Shown in pieces: positions 24,340 through 33,498 of a DNA stretch of 40,086 nucleotides. The stretch spans positions 1 to 40,086 of the forward strand of contig WBXH01000005.1 in NCBI GenBank assembly GCA_008933015.1. The letters are read 5' to 3'. Under the pieces are notes generated by a model, which saw nothing but the letters and a program-made list of their open reading frames with translations, was not told where the DNA came from and searched no databases. A program made the position numbers and the translations under genes. This stretch comes from Verrucomicrobiota bacterium. Its GTDB lineage: Bacteria > Verrucomicrobiota > Verrucomicrobiia > Chthoniobacterales > UBA6821. Position 1 is the first letter of the stretch. Every line of letters begins with the position of its first letter.

Positions 24340-26028
24340 TCAGGTATACTTGAGTACCTCGTCGATCGTCGTGATCCCCTCGAAGATACAGCGCAGGCCA
24401 TCCGCCCGGAGTGTGCTCATGCCGAGTTCCATGGCCTTCTGCCTCATCACTACATTCGGTGCGCGCTCATTGATCAGGGCCCGGATGGGATCGGAGATTT
24501 TCAGGAGTTCGTAGAGTCCTTTTCTCCCCTTGTAACCGGTGTGATTGCACTCTGGGCAACCTTTGCCGAAGTAGAAGGTCTTGTCGCCGATGTCGTAAGG
24601 AGAGAGTCCGAGTTGAGAGAGAAGGGCTTCGTCGGGTTCGTAGGAGACCTTGCACTTCGAGCAAATTCTTCTCACCAACCGCTGTGCAAGCACTCCTTCC
24701 AGGGAGGCGGAAATCATGAAGGGTTCGACCCCCATGTCGACCAGTCGAGAGATCGCCCCAGTCGAGTCATTGGTATGTAGCGTGGTGAAGACCAGGTGTC
24801 CCGTAAGAGAGGCTTGGATGGCAATCTGGGCCGTCTCCAGATCGCGGGTCTCACCGATCATGATCCGGTCTGGATCCTGTCGGAGGAAGGCCCTGAGAAC
24901 CCTTGAGAAGGTCAGACCGATGGCTTCGTTGATCGGGACCTGCATGATGCCATCGATCTCATATTCCACAGGATCCTCGGCAGTCAGCAGTTTGGAGTCG
25001 ATGGTGTTGATCTTGTTGAGGCAGGCGTAGAGGGTCGTGGTCTTGCCGGATCCCGTCGGTCCCGTGACGATGAATATCCCATTGGGTTTCTCAATAGCCT
25101 CCAGGATGTACTCATGGACGTCAGGAGGCATCTGGAGGGTCTCCAGATCAAGTTGGACGGCACTGCGGTCGAGAACGCGTAGCACGACGCTCTCGCCGAA
25201 CTGGGTCGGTAGGGTCGAGACACGAAGGTCAACTGTCTTTCCCTGGATCTGACGTTGGATGCGACCATCCTGCGGCACACGCCTTTCGGCGATATTCAGG
25301 TTGGCCATGACCTTGACACGGGAGATGACGGGGAGAGCCAAGTGGCGCGGAGGCGGCTCCATTTCATAGAGTGCGCCGTCCACGCGGTAACGAATCTTGA
25401 ACTCCTTTTCAAAGGGCTCGAAATGGATATCGCTGGCCTGAGCCTGCACAGCTCGATCCAGGATCAGGTCCACATACCTGATGATGGGTGTGGAGTTGGC
25501 CTCGGCTACCGCGGCCGCCGCATTGAACTCCTCCTCGGACTCTAATGTAATGACGCCCGTATTCCTGAGTTGGCCCAGAACGTCCTCCATGGAGGTGTCC
25601 TCGGAGCCGTAATGTTTTTTGATCAGTTCCTCAACCTGCTTCCTGGCTGCCACCACTTGGAGGATTTCTCGATTCAGAGAGAAGCGGATGTCTTCTAGAG
25701 CCTGAATATCAAGAGGATTGGCAAGAGCCACGGTGAGATGGTTGCCCGCGGCGGAAACCGGGATAACCTCGTGAAGACGGGCCATTCCCGCCGGAATCAA
25801 TTGGAGTAGCGCAGGCGTCGGCTCAAACCCTGCCAGATCCATGGCATCGACACCGAGTTCCGAGGCCATGATCCTGGCGAAGGAGAGGTGGTCTGCGATC
25901 CCCTGTTCCTCCATGATCTCGTCGATCTGTCTTCCAGTGTTGGTCGCTTCTGTCAGCAACTCCTCACCCGTGACTTCGCTAAGGGCTCCCGAGCGTTTGA
26001 AAATATCAATGACTTGTTGCGGATTCAT
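24340..26028 (-). CDS. Type IV pilus / type II secretion assembly ATPase (PilB/GspE family)
   Basis: Walker A 'GPTGSGKTTTLYA', Asp box 'AEDPVEYE', Walker B 'LRQDPDRIMIGETRD', His box 'TGHLVFTTLHTND', tetracysteine 'CSKC...CPEC'. Confidence 0.95.
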   Translation of the reverse strand: MNPQQVIDIFKRSGALSEVTGEELLTEATNTGRQIDEIMEEQGIADHLSFARIMASELGVDAMDLAGFEPTPALLQLIPAGMARLHEVIPVSAAGNHLTVALANPLDIQALEDIRFSLNREILQVVAARKQVEELIKKHYGSEDTSMEDVLGQLRNTGVITLESEEEFNAAAAVAEANSTPIIRYVDLILDRAVQAQASDIHFEPFEKEFKIRYRVDGALYEMEPPPRHLALPVISRVKVMANLNIAERRVPQDGRIQRQIQGKTVDLRVSTLPTQFGESVVLRVLDRSAVQLDLETLQMPPDVHEYILEAIEKPNGIFIVTGPTGSGKTTTLYACLNKINTIDSKLLTAEDPVEYEIDGIMQVPINEAIGLTFSRVLRAFLRQDPDRIMIGETRDLETAQIAIQASLTGHLVFTTLHTNDSTGAISRLVDMGVEPFMISASLEGVLAQRLVRRICSKCKVSYEPDEALLSQLGLSPYDIGDKTFYFGKGCPECNHTGYKGRKGLYELLKISDPIRALINERAPNVVMRQKAMELGMSTLRADGLRCIFEGITTIDEVLKYT

Positions 26029-26035
26029 GACTTTC

Positions 26036-27691
26036 TCAATGTGTGTCGCCCATGGTGCTTGAAATGACCTCTTCCGCAGTGGTCAGACCGGCCAGCACCT
26101 TCCGGATCCCATCCTCGCGTAATGTCCTCATTCCGAGTTCCCTGGTCCTGTGGCGGATTTGGAGGGTCGTGGCACTCCTGTTAATCATCTGTCGTATCTC
26201 ATCATCAACGACAAAGATTTCGAAGATACCCATCCTACCGCGGAACCCTTGGCCCCTGCACTTCTGGCATCCAACGGAAGTCATCGGTGTTGCTTTGGAA
26301 AGTTGGCCTGCATCCAGATTGAGCGATCTGATCTCGTAGTCAGTGAGTTCGCAGGGCTTCTTGCAATGGGGGCAGAGTTTGCGGACAAGTCGCTGTGCCA
26401 TGACCGCTCTGAGGGCGCTGGAGACAAGGAAGGGTTGGACACCGATATCAACGAGTCGGGCCACTGCCGAGGGGGCGTCGTTGGTGTGAAGGGTGGAGAG
26501 AACAAGGTGTCCTGTCAGGGAGGCATTGATGGCGATCTGGGCCGTTTCCTTATCACGGATCTCGCCAACCATGATGATGTTGGGGGCTTGTCGGAGCATC
26601 GATCTGAGAGCTGCGGGAAAGGTCATGCCGACCTCAGAATTCACCTGGACCTGATTGATTCCGGTCATCTGGTACTCGACAGGCTCCTCAACAGTGATGA
26701 TTTTCCGATCGGGCCTGTTCATGTAATTGAGGCAGGCGTAGAGCGTGGTGGTTTTTCCTGATCCTGTTGGCCCCGTCACCAGGATAATACCATCTGGAAG
26801 TTTCACGAGGCGCTCGAACATGGCCTGGTCATCGCTTAGGAAACCGAGTTCCGGAAGTCCCAGCATCAGCGATGATTTGTCCAGGATACGCATCACGACA
26901 CTCTCCCCGTGGACGGTCGGGACGGTCGACACACGTAGATCCACTGTCTTGTCCCCGATTTTCACCTGGATGCGACCATCCTGAGGGACGCGTTTTTCTG
27001 CGATGCTCATCGAGCCGGTCATGATCTTGAGACGGCTGATGATGGCCCCTTGGAGTTTTTTCGGCGGGCTTTGGACCTCCTGAAGGTTTCCGTCGATCCT
27101 GAAGCGGACCCGTAGAGATTTCTCAAGTGGCTCGATGTGGATATCACTGGCCCTGTTGTTCTGAGCCTCGAAGAGCAGACTGGAGACAAGCTGGATAATA
27201 GGGGCATCGTCCTCGGTTTCATCACCCGCATCCAATGCAAAGCCGCTTCCCAAACCATCCAGTTCCTGTGGGTAGAGTCGTTCCAGCTTTTCTGTAATCT
27301 GTGAGGGGACGGCGCAGACAAACTCCACGGGACGGTTGAGCAAGAATCCCAGGCTGTCAAAAGCCTCGAAATCAAGAGGGTCCGAGATGGCTAGCACCAG
27401 GGATCCATCGTGTTCCGAGACGGGGATCGTTTTGTACCTGCGGGCCGTCTCCGATGGAAGTTGGGCGAGCAGTTCAGGTGGCTGGGTTACTTGGGAGAGG
27501 TCGACGAACGACATCCCGTTTTGCAGGGCGAGAGTGCGGGCCACATCTTCAGCCGAGACGGTTTTCTCACGGACGAGAAAATCGACCACACTGGTTCCGC
27601 CGCACCGATTTGATGCATCCGCCACCTGATCGGCTGTTACCAGACCTGCGTCCTTGAGGATCTCCAGAGTGTATTCGTCGTTTGCTGGCAC
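26036..27691 (-). CDS. Second PilB/GspE-family ATPase (tandem paralog)
   Basis: Walker A 'GPTGSGKTTTLYA', 'VEEPVEYQ', 'LRQAPNIIMVGEIRD', 'TGHLVLSTLHTND', 'CPHC...CQKC'. 7-nt gap to the downstream paralog. Confidence 0.95.
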   Translation of the reverse strand: MPANDEYTLEILKDAGLVTADQVADASNRCGGTSVVDFLVREKTVSAEDVARTLALQNGMSFVDLSQVTQPPELLAQLPSETARRYKTIPVSEHDGSLVLAISDPLDFEAFDSLGFLLNRPVEFVCAVPSQITEKLERLYPQELDGLGSGFALDAGDETEDDAPIIQLVSSLLFEAQNNRASDIHIEPLEKSLRVRFRIDGNLQEVQSPPKKLQGAIISRLKIMTGSMSIAEKRVPQDGRIQVKIGDKTVDLRVSTVPTVHGESVVMRILDKSSLMLGLPELGFLSDDQAMFERLVKLPDGIILVTGPTGSGKTTTLYACLNYMNRPDRKIITVEEPVEYQMTGINQVQVNSEVGMTFPAALRSMLRQAPNIIMVGEIRDKETAQIAINASLTGHLVLSTLHTNDAPSAVARLVDIGVQPFLVSSALRAVMAQRLVRKLCPHCKKPCELTDYEIRSLNLDAGQLSKATPMTSVGCQKCRGQGFRGRMGIFEIFVVDDEIRQMINRSATTLQIRHRTRELGMRTLREDGIRKVLAGLTTAEEVISSTMGDTH

Positions 27692-27809
27692 GTTGGTTGG
27701 ATGAATGTGAAAAGCGATATATCGGCTTCCTGAGGCGGAATGTCAACGGGGGTGACATTGAACGATGCAATTGATTTCAGTCCACGGCCTGACATATCGT
27801 TTCAAGGAC

Positions 27810-28415
27810 ATGGCTCGTTATCGCACAATTCTTATCTTCGGAGCACCGGGGAGTGGCAAGGGAACCCAAGGCAAGATCCTAGGCAAGATCCCCGGCTTCT
27901 ATCATTGCGCCTGCGGTGATGTTTTTCGCTCACTCGATCCAGCAAGCGAATTGGGTGGAGCCTTTCTGGAATATTCGAGCAAGGGCCAGCTCGTGCCAGA
28001 TGAGATGACCGTGCGTCTCTGGCACGAGTCGATCCGCAAGACCGAGGAATCGGGCAAGTTCAAGCCGGGCCGCGACTATCTGATCTTGGATGGCATCCCG
28101 AGGAATGTGGCCCAGTGCGAGTTGATGGAGGAGTTGATCGAAGTCCGCCGGGTTTTTCATCTCTCCTGCCCTGATCGTGACAAGTTGGTAGAAAGGCTCA
28201 AAAAACGGGCCCTGCGTGACAATAGGCTCGATGATGCCAACGAAGAGGTCATCCGGAGCAGGTTGGCCACTTATGACTCTGAATCAAAACCGATGCTTCA
28301 CCATTATTCGACCATCAAGCGGCATGATATCGACGCCTCCATGACGCCGCTCGAGGTCATGTATGAGATCCTTAAAGGTCTGCTTGAGGAGACCGGGGCT
28401 TCGTTGCCACGGTAA
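27810..28415 (+). CDS. adk: Adenylate kinase-family nucleoside monophosphate kinase (ORF track starts 27765)
   Basis: 'ILIFGAPGSGKGTQGKIL', 'CGDVFRS', 'GQLVPDEMTVRL', 'LILDGIPRNVAQ', 'RALRDNRLDDANEEVIRSRL'. ATG 27810 (MARYRTI). Confidence 0.88.
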   Translation: MARYRTILIFGAPGSGKGTQGKILGKIPGFYHCACGDVFRSLDPASELGGAFLEYSSKGQLVPDEMTVRLWHESIRKTEESGKFKPGRDYLILDGIPRNVAQCELMEELIEVRRVFHLSCPDRDKLVERLKKRALRDNRLDDANEEVIRSRLATYDSESKPMLHHYSTIKRHDIDASMTPLEVMYEILKGLLEETGASLPR

Positions 28416-28424
28416 CGTTGGGCA

Positions 28425-28670
28425 ATGAGCCAGTTTGAGAGTTTCAGGGCTTCCTCACTCTTTTGCCGAAAATGTGACAAGCCCATGTCCGTAAGGGAAC
28501 AACTTCTCCTGATTCTTCCAGACAGGGAGATTCACGATTATCTTTGTTCAGGATGTGGCACCTCACTTGGTCAGCGTGAAGTGATGGCCGGGGAAGCCAT
28601 TACATCGGTCTCGTCGGGGCGCGGTTCCGGAATCGGGGGCGCCGTAAAACGCTTTTTCCGGGGGAAATAG
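28425..28670 (+). CDS. Small hypothetical protein with two CxxC (zinc-ribbon-like)
   Basis: 'FCRKCDKP...YLCSGCGTSLG'. Tight spacing between adk and fmt. Confidence 0.6.
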   Translation: MSQFESFRASSLFCRKCDKPMSVREQLLLILPDREIHDYLCSGCGTSLGQREVMAGEAITSVSSGRGSGIGGAVKRFFRGK

Positions 28671-28687
28671 CTATCCATCATCACGGC

Positions 28688-29632
28688 ATGCGCATTCTCT
28701 TTGCCGGCACCGGTGACATCGGTATACCCACGCTCCGGTTCCTTGCCGACAGCCACGAACTTGTCGGCATACTGACCCAGCCGGATCGTCCAGCCGGACG
28801 CCATCGCGATCTGAAGCCGCCAGCCATTAAGGAAGAGGCAGGCAGGATTGCCCTAGGAATCCCGCTTCTTCAGCCCGAGTCACCAAGACTTCCCGAGGTT
28901 CTTCCTTGGATACAGGCGCTCAATCCCGAGGTGATGGTGACGATGGCTTACGGACGTATCCTTCCGCGGAAAATCCTGGAACTTCCCACATTGGCCTGCC
29001 TGAACATCCACGCCTCCCTTCTGCCTCGACACCGCGGGGCCTCTCCGCTCCAATCATCGATTGCTTCTGGGGAGGGGGAGAGCGGTGTTTCCGTCATGTA
29101 CATGGCGGAGGGCCTTGATACTGGTGATGTTCTGCTTGAGAGACGGATACGGCTTAAACGCCGGGAAACTGCAGGAACCCTGTCCTCGCGGATCGCCGAT
29201 CTCGCCGCCCTCTCGCTGAGGGATGCTCTTGAACTCCTTCGGCAGGGTACTGCTCCACGAATCCCGCAGGACCATGCCCTGGCTACAGTTTGCGGTAAGA
29301 TCACCCGGGAGAACTGCAGGCTCGACTGGAGCCTTCCTGCGCGGGAATTGGAACAAAAAATCCGCTCCCTCCAGCCAAGGCCCGCCGCCTTTACAACATT
29401 ACAACTGGCCTCGGGAGCGAGTGTCGTGCTGAAGGTTCATTCCGCCATCCTTGCAATGCGCTCTTCCGGAGTGGCTGGGTCACTCCTTCGAGCCGATGAC
29501 CGTGGCCTTTTAGTAGCCTGCGGGGAGGGGAGTCTTCTGCTTGGAAAAATTCAACCCGAGGGAAAAGGTGTCATGCATTCTTCGGCATTTATCCGGGGAC
29601 ACGCATTGGAGATTGGCTCCCATCTGGGGTAG
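28688..29632 (+). CDS. fmt: Methionyl-tRNA formyltransferase
   Basis: '[18 protein letters not shown]', '[10 protein letters not shown]', '[21 protein letters not shown]', '[17 protein letters not shown]'. Confidence 0.96.
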   Translation: MRILFAGTGDIGIPTLRFLADSHELVGILTQPDRPAGRHRDLKPPAIKEEAGRIALGIPLLQPESPRLPEVLPWIQALNPEVMVTMAYGRILPRKILELPTLACLNIHASLLPRHRGASPLQSSIASGEGESGVSVMYMAEGLDTGDVLLERRIRLKRRETAGTLSSRIADLAALSLRDALELLRQGTAPRIPQDHALATVCGKITRENCRLDWSLPARELEQKIRSLQPRPAAFTTLQLASGASVVLKVHSAILAMRSSGVAGSLLRADDRGLLVACGEGSLLLGKIQPEGKGVMHSSAFIRGHALEIGSHLG

Positions 29633-29715
29633 TTCCCCGATTTCGCGATTTTGATGAGAGGGGCGCGTGTGTTTTGACTTTGCGTGCATGCGATACTGGG
29701 GTTTCATGGTCACAC

Positions 29716-30465
29716 ATGGGAGATTCAGCATCACAACCACCGAAGTACGGCCGTATCGTTCTTAAAATCAGCGGCGAGGCCCTCAAGGAGCAGGGGAGTT
29801 CAGATAGCGTTTCTCCGCAGATCGTTCAGCGAGTGGCGGCCTCAATTGCGGTGGTACGGAGTATGGGGGTTGAAGTTGCCGTTGTCGTTGGTGGCGGAAA
29901 TATCTGGAGGGGATTGGCGGCCAGTCATCGCGGCATGAACCGGGCAACAGCCGACTACATGGGTATGCTGGCGACGGTCATCAACGGCATGGCCCTCATG
30001 AGCGCCCTCGAAGATCTCGGACACTCCACCCGCGTCCAGACGGCAATCCAGATGAACAACGTTGCCGAACCCTTCATCGTGCGCCGTGCGATCCGCCACC
30101 TCGAAAACGGGCACATCGTGATTTTTGTCGCAGGGACGGGCAATCCGTTTTTCTCCACCGATACCACGGCAGCCCTGAGGGCTAACGAGATCGGAGCGGA
30201 GGTCATTATGAAGGCAACAAAGGTGGACGGCATCTACGACAGCGACCCGAAGAAGAACCCCGGCGCCGTGCGCTTCGACCGCCTAACGTACTCGGAAGCC
30301 CTTTCCCGTCGCCTTGAGGTCATGGACTCCACGGCCTTCTCACTCTGCATGGACAACGCCATGCCGATCATCGTTTTTGACATGTCGGATCCCGCGAATA
30401 TCCTCCGTGCAGTACGAGGTGAGCCCGTCGGAACACTTGTATCGGATGATCAACTAGCCAAATAA
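29716..30465 (+). CDS. pyrH: UMP kinase (ORF track starts 29674)
   Basis: '[15 protein letters not shown]', '[11 protein letters not shown]', '[15 protein letters not shown]', '[45 protein letters not shown]'. Confidence 0.97.
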   Translation: MGDSASQPPKYGRIVLKISGEALKEQGSSDSVSPQIVQRVAASIAVVRSMGVEVAVVVGGGNIWRGLAASHRGMNRATADYMGMLATVINGMALMSALEDLGHSTRVQTAIQMNNVAEPFIVRRAIRHLENGHIVIFVAGTGNPFFSTDTTAALRANEIGAEVIMKATKVDGIYDSDPKKNPGAVRFDRLTYSEALSRRLEVMDSTAFSLCMDNAMPIIVFDMSDPANILRAVRGEPVGTLVSDDQLAK

Positions 30466-30476
30466 CCAACACAACA

Positions 30477-31037
30477 ATGAGCGCCGAAGAAGTACTTTTT
30501 GAAGCAGAAGCAGGAATGGAGAAAGCCTCCGAATTCATGATGCATGAATTCAATGCGATTCGGACCGGGAAAGCATCCCCGGCCCTCGTTGAGAACATCG
30601 ACGTGATGGCTTATGGAAGCAGTATGAAACTCAAGCAGCTTGCCCTGATCACCTCTCCCGAGCCGCGCTTGCTCGTTATCCAGCCCTTCGACGCAGGGAC
30701 AGTGCAGGACATCGAGCGGGCCATTCAGGAGAGCAAGGTTGGGATTAACCCGGCCGTCGACGGTAAGTTGATCCGTCTGCGTATCCCCGAACTTTCGGAG
30801 GAGCGCCGCAAAGATCTGGTTAAGACAATCAACAAGATCTCCGAAGAGACCCGTGTTCGCATCCGCGCCTGCCGTCGCGAGGCGATGGAAGGCGCCAAGA
30901 AACTTCAAAAAGAGGGAGTCATCACCGAGGATGATCTGGAGCGAGCCGAAAAGGAGATCCAGAAGCTCACCGACAAGCAGGTAGAGTCGATCGAGAAGCA
31001 CGTTTCACACAAGGAAGCGGAATTGATGACCGTATAG
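30477..31037 (+). CDS. frr: Ribosome recycling factor
   Basis: 'MEKASEFMMHEFNAIRTGKASPALVENI', 'IRLRIPELSEERRKDLVKTINKISEETRVRIRACRREA'. Confidence 0.97.
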   Translation: MSAEEVLFEAEAGMEKASEFMMHEFNAIRTGKASPALVENIDVMAYGSSMKLKQLALITSPEPRLLVIQPFDAGTVQDIERAIQESKVGINPAVDGKLIRLRIPELSEERRKDLVKTINKISEETRVRIRACRREAMEGAKKLQKEGVITEDDLERAEKEIQKLTDKQVESIEKHVSHKEAELMTV

Positions 31038-31078
31038 TTCTTCCTCGCGACACGTCACCTCACGGAGCCTGTTTTTTA

Positions 31079-31594
31079 ATGTACGTTTTCCACCGATTCC
31101 GAAGCGCCATTGCCATTCTTGCAGTGGCCGGCTTTTTGATGCTGGAATCCCGAATCCACGCAGCAGTGACATCTTCCGCTGCCATTGTCGCTCCCGATTT
31201 CACCGGCGGATCCGAGGCTGGCCGATCGATCAAGCTCTCATCCCTAAGAGGTAAGCCGGTCCTGCTCGTGATCGCTCCAACTCCCAAGGATCGTGCGTTT
31301 AGATCGCAGATGTCGAATCTACGTGGGAGTTTCGAGCATATGGCCGCTCAGGGTTTTATCTGTTTTGCAGCCTTCACCGTTGAAGGGGGACGCGTCCCTT
31401 CAAACATCCCGTTTATTCTGGTGAATGATCCTGCTTCCGCTGCGGCGAATTATGACGTGGGGAATGGATTTGCTGTGGTGGTCATTGGACGAGATGGCAA
31501 TCTCGACTGCCTCAGCACCAAACCCCTTCCCGGACAGCGTATTCTCGATCTTGCAATAAACAATGCTGGCATGCAGGCACTTTTAAGACGCTGA
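31079..31594 (+). CDS. Secreted thioredoxin-fold-like hypothetical (DUF4174-like)
   Basis: Signal peptide, 'APDFTGGSEAGRSIKLSSLRGKPVLLVIAPTPKDRAFRSQ', 'FAVVVIGRDGNLDC'. No CxxC. Confidence 0.6.
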   Translation: MYVFHRFRSAIAILAVAGFLMLESRIHAAVTSSAAIVAPDFTGGSEAGRSIKLSSLRGKPVLLVIAPTPKDRAFRSQMSNLRGSFEHMAAQGFICFAAFTVEGGRVPSNIPFILVNDPASAAANYDVGNGFAVVVIGRDGNLDCLSTKPLPGQRILDLAINNAGMQALLRR

Positions 31595-31654
31595 CAAACA
31601 CCCCCCGAGCAAGAACCAAATCACTAAACAGAAGACCAAAATCACCGAACTACC

Positions 31655-32215
31655 ATGAATCCCACGATGAAAGCTCTCCACATTGCACTCCTCTCCGTCT
31701 GTTTCTCAATAGTACTACCTACGAAAGCCCAAGCGGAAACAGCCAAGGAACTCCGTGTCCGCTCCGAGAAGGCTCTCCATCATCTCTACAGCAATAATCA
31801 CAAGGCCCGAGAAATTGGGGACAAGGCTGTGGCAATCCTAGTTTTCCCCACCGTTTATAAAGCGGGTTTCATGGTTGGTGCCCAGACTGGAAACGGTGTG
31901 CTTTTCAGGAATGGGAAGGCTGCCGGTTATTATAATACCACAGCTGCTTCCTATGGCTTGCAGGCGGGAATCCAGAAGTTCTCTTACGCACTTTTTTTCA
32001 TGGACGAGCACTCCCTGCACTACCTGAACAAGAGTGGCGGATTTGAAGTCGGTGGTGCTCCCAGTCTTGTGGTGGCGGATGAGGGATTCTCCTCATCGCT
32101 CTCCACCACGACGCTGCAGAAGGGAATCTACGCCTTTTTCTTCGGGCAAAAGGGGCTGATGGCCGGCCTTGGCCTCCAAGGAACCAAGATTTCCGGATAC
32201 ACTCCTAGCGAGTAG
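31655..32215 (+). CDS. SYLF/YSC84-domain lipid-binding-like protein, secreted
   Basis: 'AVAILVFPTVYKAGFMVGAQTGNGVLFRNGKAAGYYNTTAASYGLQAGIQKFSYALFFM...GLMAGLGLQGTKISGY' is a SYLF (DUF500) pattern. Confidence 0.85.
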   Translation: MNPTMKALHIALLSVCFSIVLPTKAQAETAKELRVRSEKALHHLYSNNHKAREIGDKAVAILVFPTVYKAGFMVGAQTGNGVLFRNGKAAGYYNTTAASYGLQAGIQKFSYALFFMDEHSLHYLNKSGGFEVGGAPSLVVADEGFSSSLSTTTLQKGIYAFFFGQKGLMAGLGLQGTKISGYTPSE

Positions 32216-32225
32216 GAACGAGTTT

Positions 32226-32636
32226 CTATAGTGGATCGGAGGCCACTCCGTATCCAAAGTTAGCGTCAGGACCCCACGCACTGTAGTCGGCGTTGTCCAT
32301 GTTTACCTGGGCATCCAGAAGTTTCTCATCCGCCTGCTGTTCCTGGAACTTAAGGGTTTTGTATTTCTTGAACTGAAGGGAACCACCAACCATGAGGGAG
32401 TTCTTTGCCGGGTCGGCGAAGACGTAGACCGGGCCGTTTTCACCTGAATGTATGGTTATTTTCCCCGCTTTCATGGCGTGGAGTGCCGCCAATTGGGTGG
32501 GAGTCGTTGCGGGTAGGGTCTTGAATCCTGCAGCGGCCAGTAAGTTGCGCTTTTCGGGTAGATTGGAGCAGGAGGCCAGGGCATTCAGCATGATCAGCAA
32601 TCCCAGCAGCGTTCCGATCTTTTGTGTTCTCATCAT
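32226..32636 (-). CDS. Small lipoprotein, member 1 of a tandem paralogous family
   Basis: Lipobox 'LNALASC'. Shares 'LLAAAGFKTLPATTPTQLAALHAMKAGKI...VYVFADPAKNSLMVGG' with its neighbours. ATGA overlap with the upstream paralog. Confidence 0.8.
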   Translation of the reverse strand: MMRTQKIGTLLGLLIMLNALASCSNLPEKRNLLAAAGFKTLPATTPTQLAALHAMKAGKITIHSGENGPVYVFADPAKNSLMVGGSLQFKKYKTLKFQEQQADEKLLDAQVNMDNADYSAWGPDANFGYGVASDPL

Positions 32637-33055
32637 GGGGTGGGGTTGTTGAAGTCGGGGCCCCAATAGGGGGCCTCCAGTCCTCCCCAGTCACTCCAAT
32701 CGCTTGCCGCATCAACGTTCAGCGATTTTGTGGCCATGGCATCGCGGGAGATGTTTTTTTTCAGACGCAGTTGCTGATAGGTCTGATACTCTGCCTGATT
32801 TCCGACAAGCAAGAGGTGATGCGTCGAGTCGGGAAACAGGAAGATGGTTTTTCCATTCTTTACGAGGGAAGTGATGTGCCCTTGGGGGAGTTTTATGAGC
32901 AGGGATGTCTGCCGTGGAGAGACTGGCTTTACGCTCCTGAATCCAGCTTGCATGAGTAACTTCTCCTTAGACTGAATCGATTGGCAGCCGATACCCAAGA
33001 GAAAGGCGAATGAACAAAATAAGCCGATTATTAAACGTCCCTTCACTGTTGTCAT
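32633..33055 (-). CDS. Small lipoprotein, member 2 of the tandem paralogous family (ORF track starts 33139)
   Basis: MTTVKGRLIIGLFCSFAFLLGIGC lipobox. 'LLMQAGFRSVKPVSPRQTSLLIKLPQGHI...GKTIFLFPDSTHHLLLVGNQAEYQTYQQL'. Confidence 0.8.
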   Translation of the reverse strand: MTTVKGRLIIGLFCSFAFLLGIGCQSIQSKEKLLMQAGFRSVKPVSPRQTSLLIKLPQGHITSLVKNGKTIFLFPDSTHHLLLVGNQAEYQTYQQLRLKKNISRDAMATKSLNVDAASDWSDWGGLEAPYWGPDFNNPTP

Positions 33056-33095
33056 GCTCGTTAAGGGGCTTTGGTAAATTTTACTACCTGAACTC

Positions 33096-33491
33096 TTAAT
33101 ACATTCCGGGGTAAAATCCTGGCCCCCAGAAGCCACCACCCCAACAATCCATGTAATCGGCGTTCAAGTCAGCAGCCTCAACCTTGTCTTCCTGAAGTTT
33201 GTACTGACGGACGTACTGCTGGTAGGTCGTGTATTGCTGCTGGTTGCCGATAAGAAGCGTTTTGTTTCTTGCATCAGCAAAGAGGAAGAATGTTTTCCCT
33301 TTTTTAGTGATCGGAATGATCTTCCCCTGCGGAAGAGTCTGAAGCTGGGAGATCTGGGTGGGCGACGAGGGGATGATCGTGCGGAAACCGGCGGCGCTCA
33401 TCAGCGTCTCCTTGTTCTGCCCAGAACTGCATCCGACGAAAGTCAAAACCGGCAGCAGGATAAGGGAGCGAAGAGATTTCATAGTCATCAT
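33096..33491 (-). CDS. Small lipoprotein, member 3 of the tandem paralogous family
   Basis: Lipobox 'LTFVGC'. 'LMSAAGFRTIIPSSPTQISQLQTLPQGKI...GKTFFLFADARNKTLLIGNQQQYTTYQQY'. Confidence 0.8.
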   Translation of the reverse strand: MMTMKSLRSLILLPVLTFVGCSSGQNKETLMSAAGFRTIIPSSPTQISQLQTLPQGKIIPITKKGKTFFLFADARNKTLLIGNQQQYTTYQQYVRQYKLQEDKVEAADLNADYMDCWGGGFWGPGFYPGMY

Positions 33492-33498
33492 CTAGCCC

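Noticed and set aside
24300-24340. T8 tract (ACTTTTTTTTACG) as a terminator for the upstream ORF
   Set aside because: No GC-rich stem directly precedes the T-run on the plus strand; the flanking GGTCG/CGACC arms place the T-run in the loop, not after the stem.
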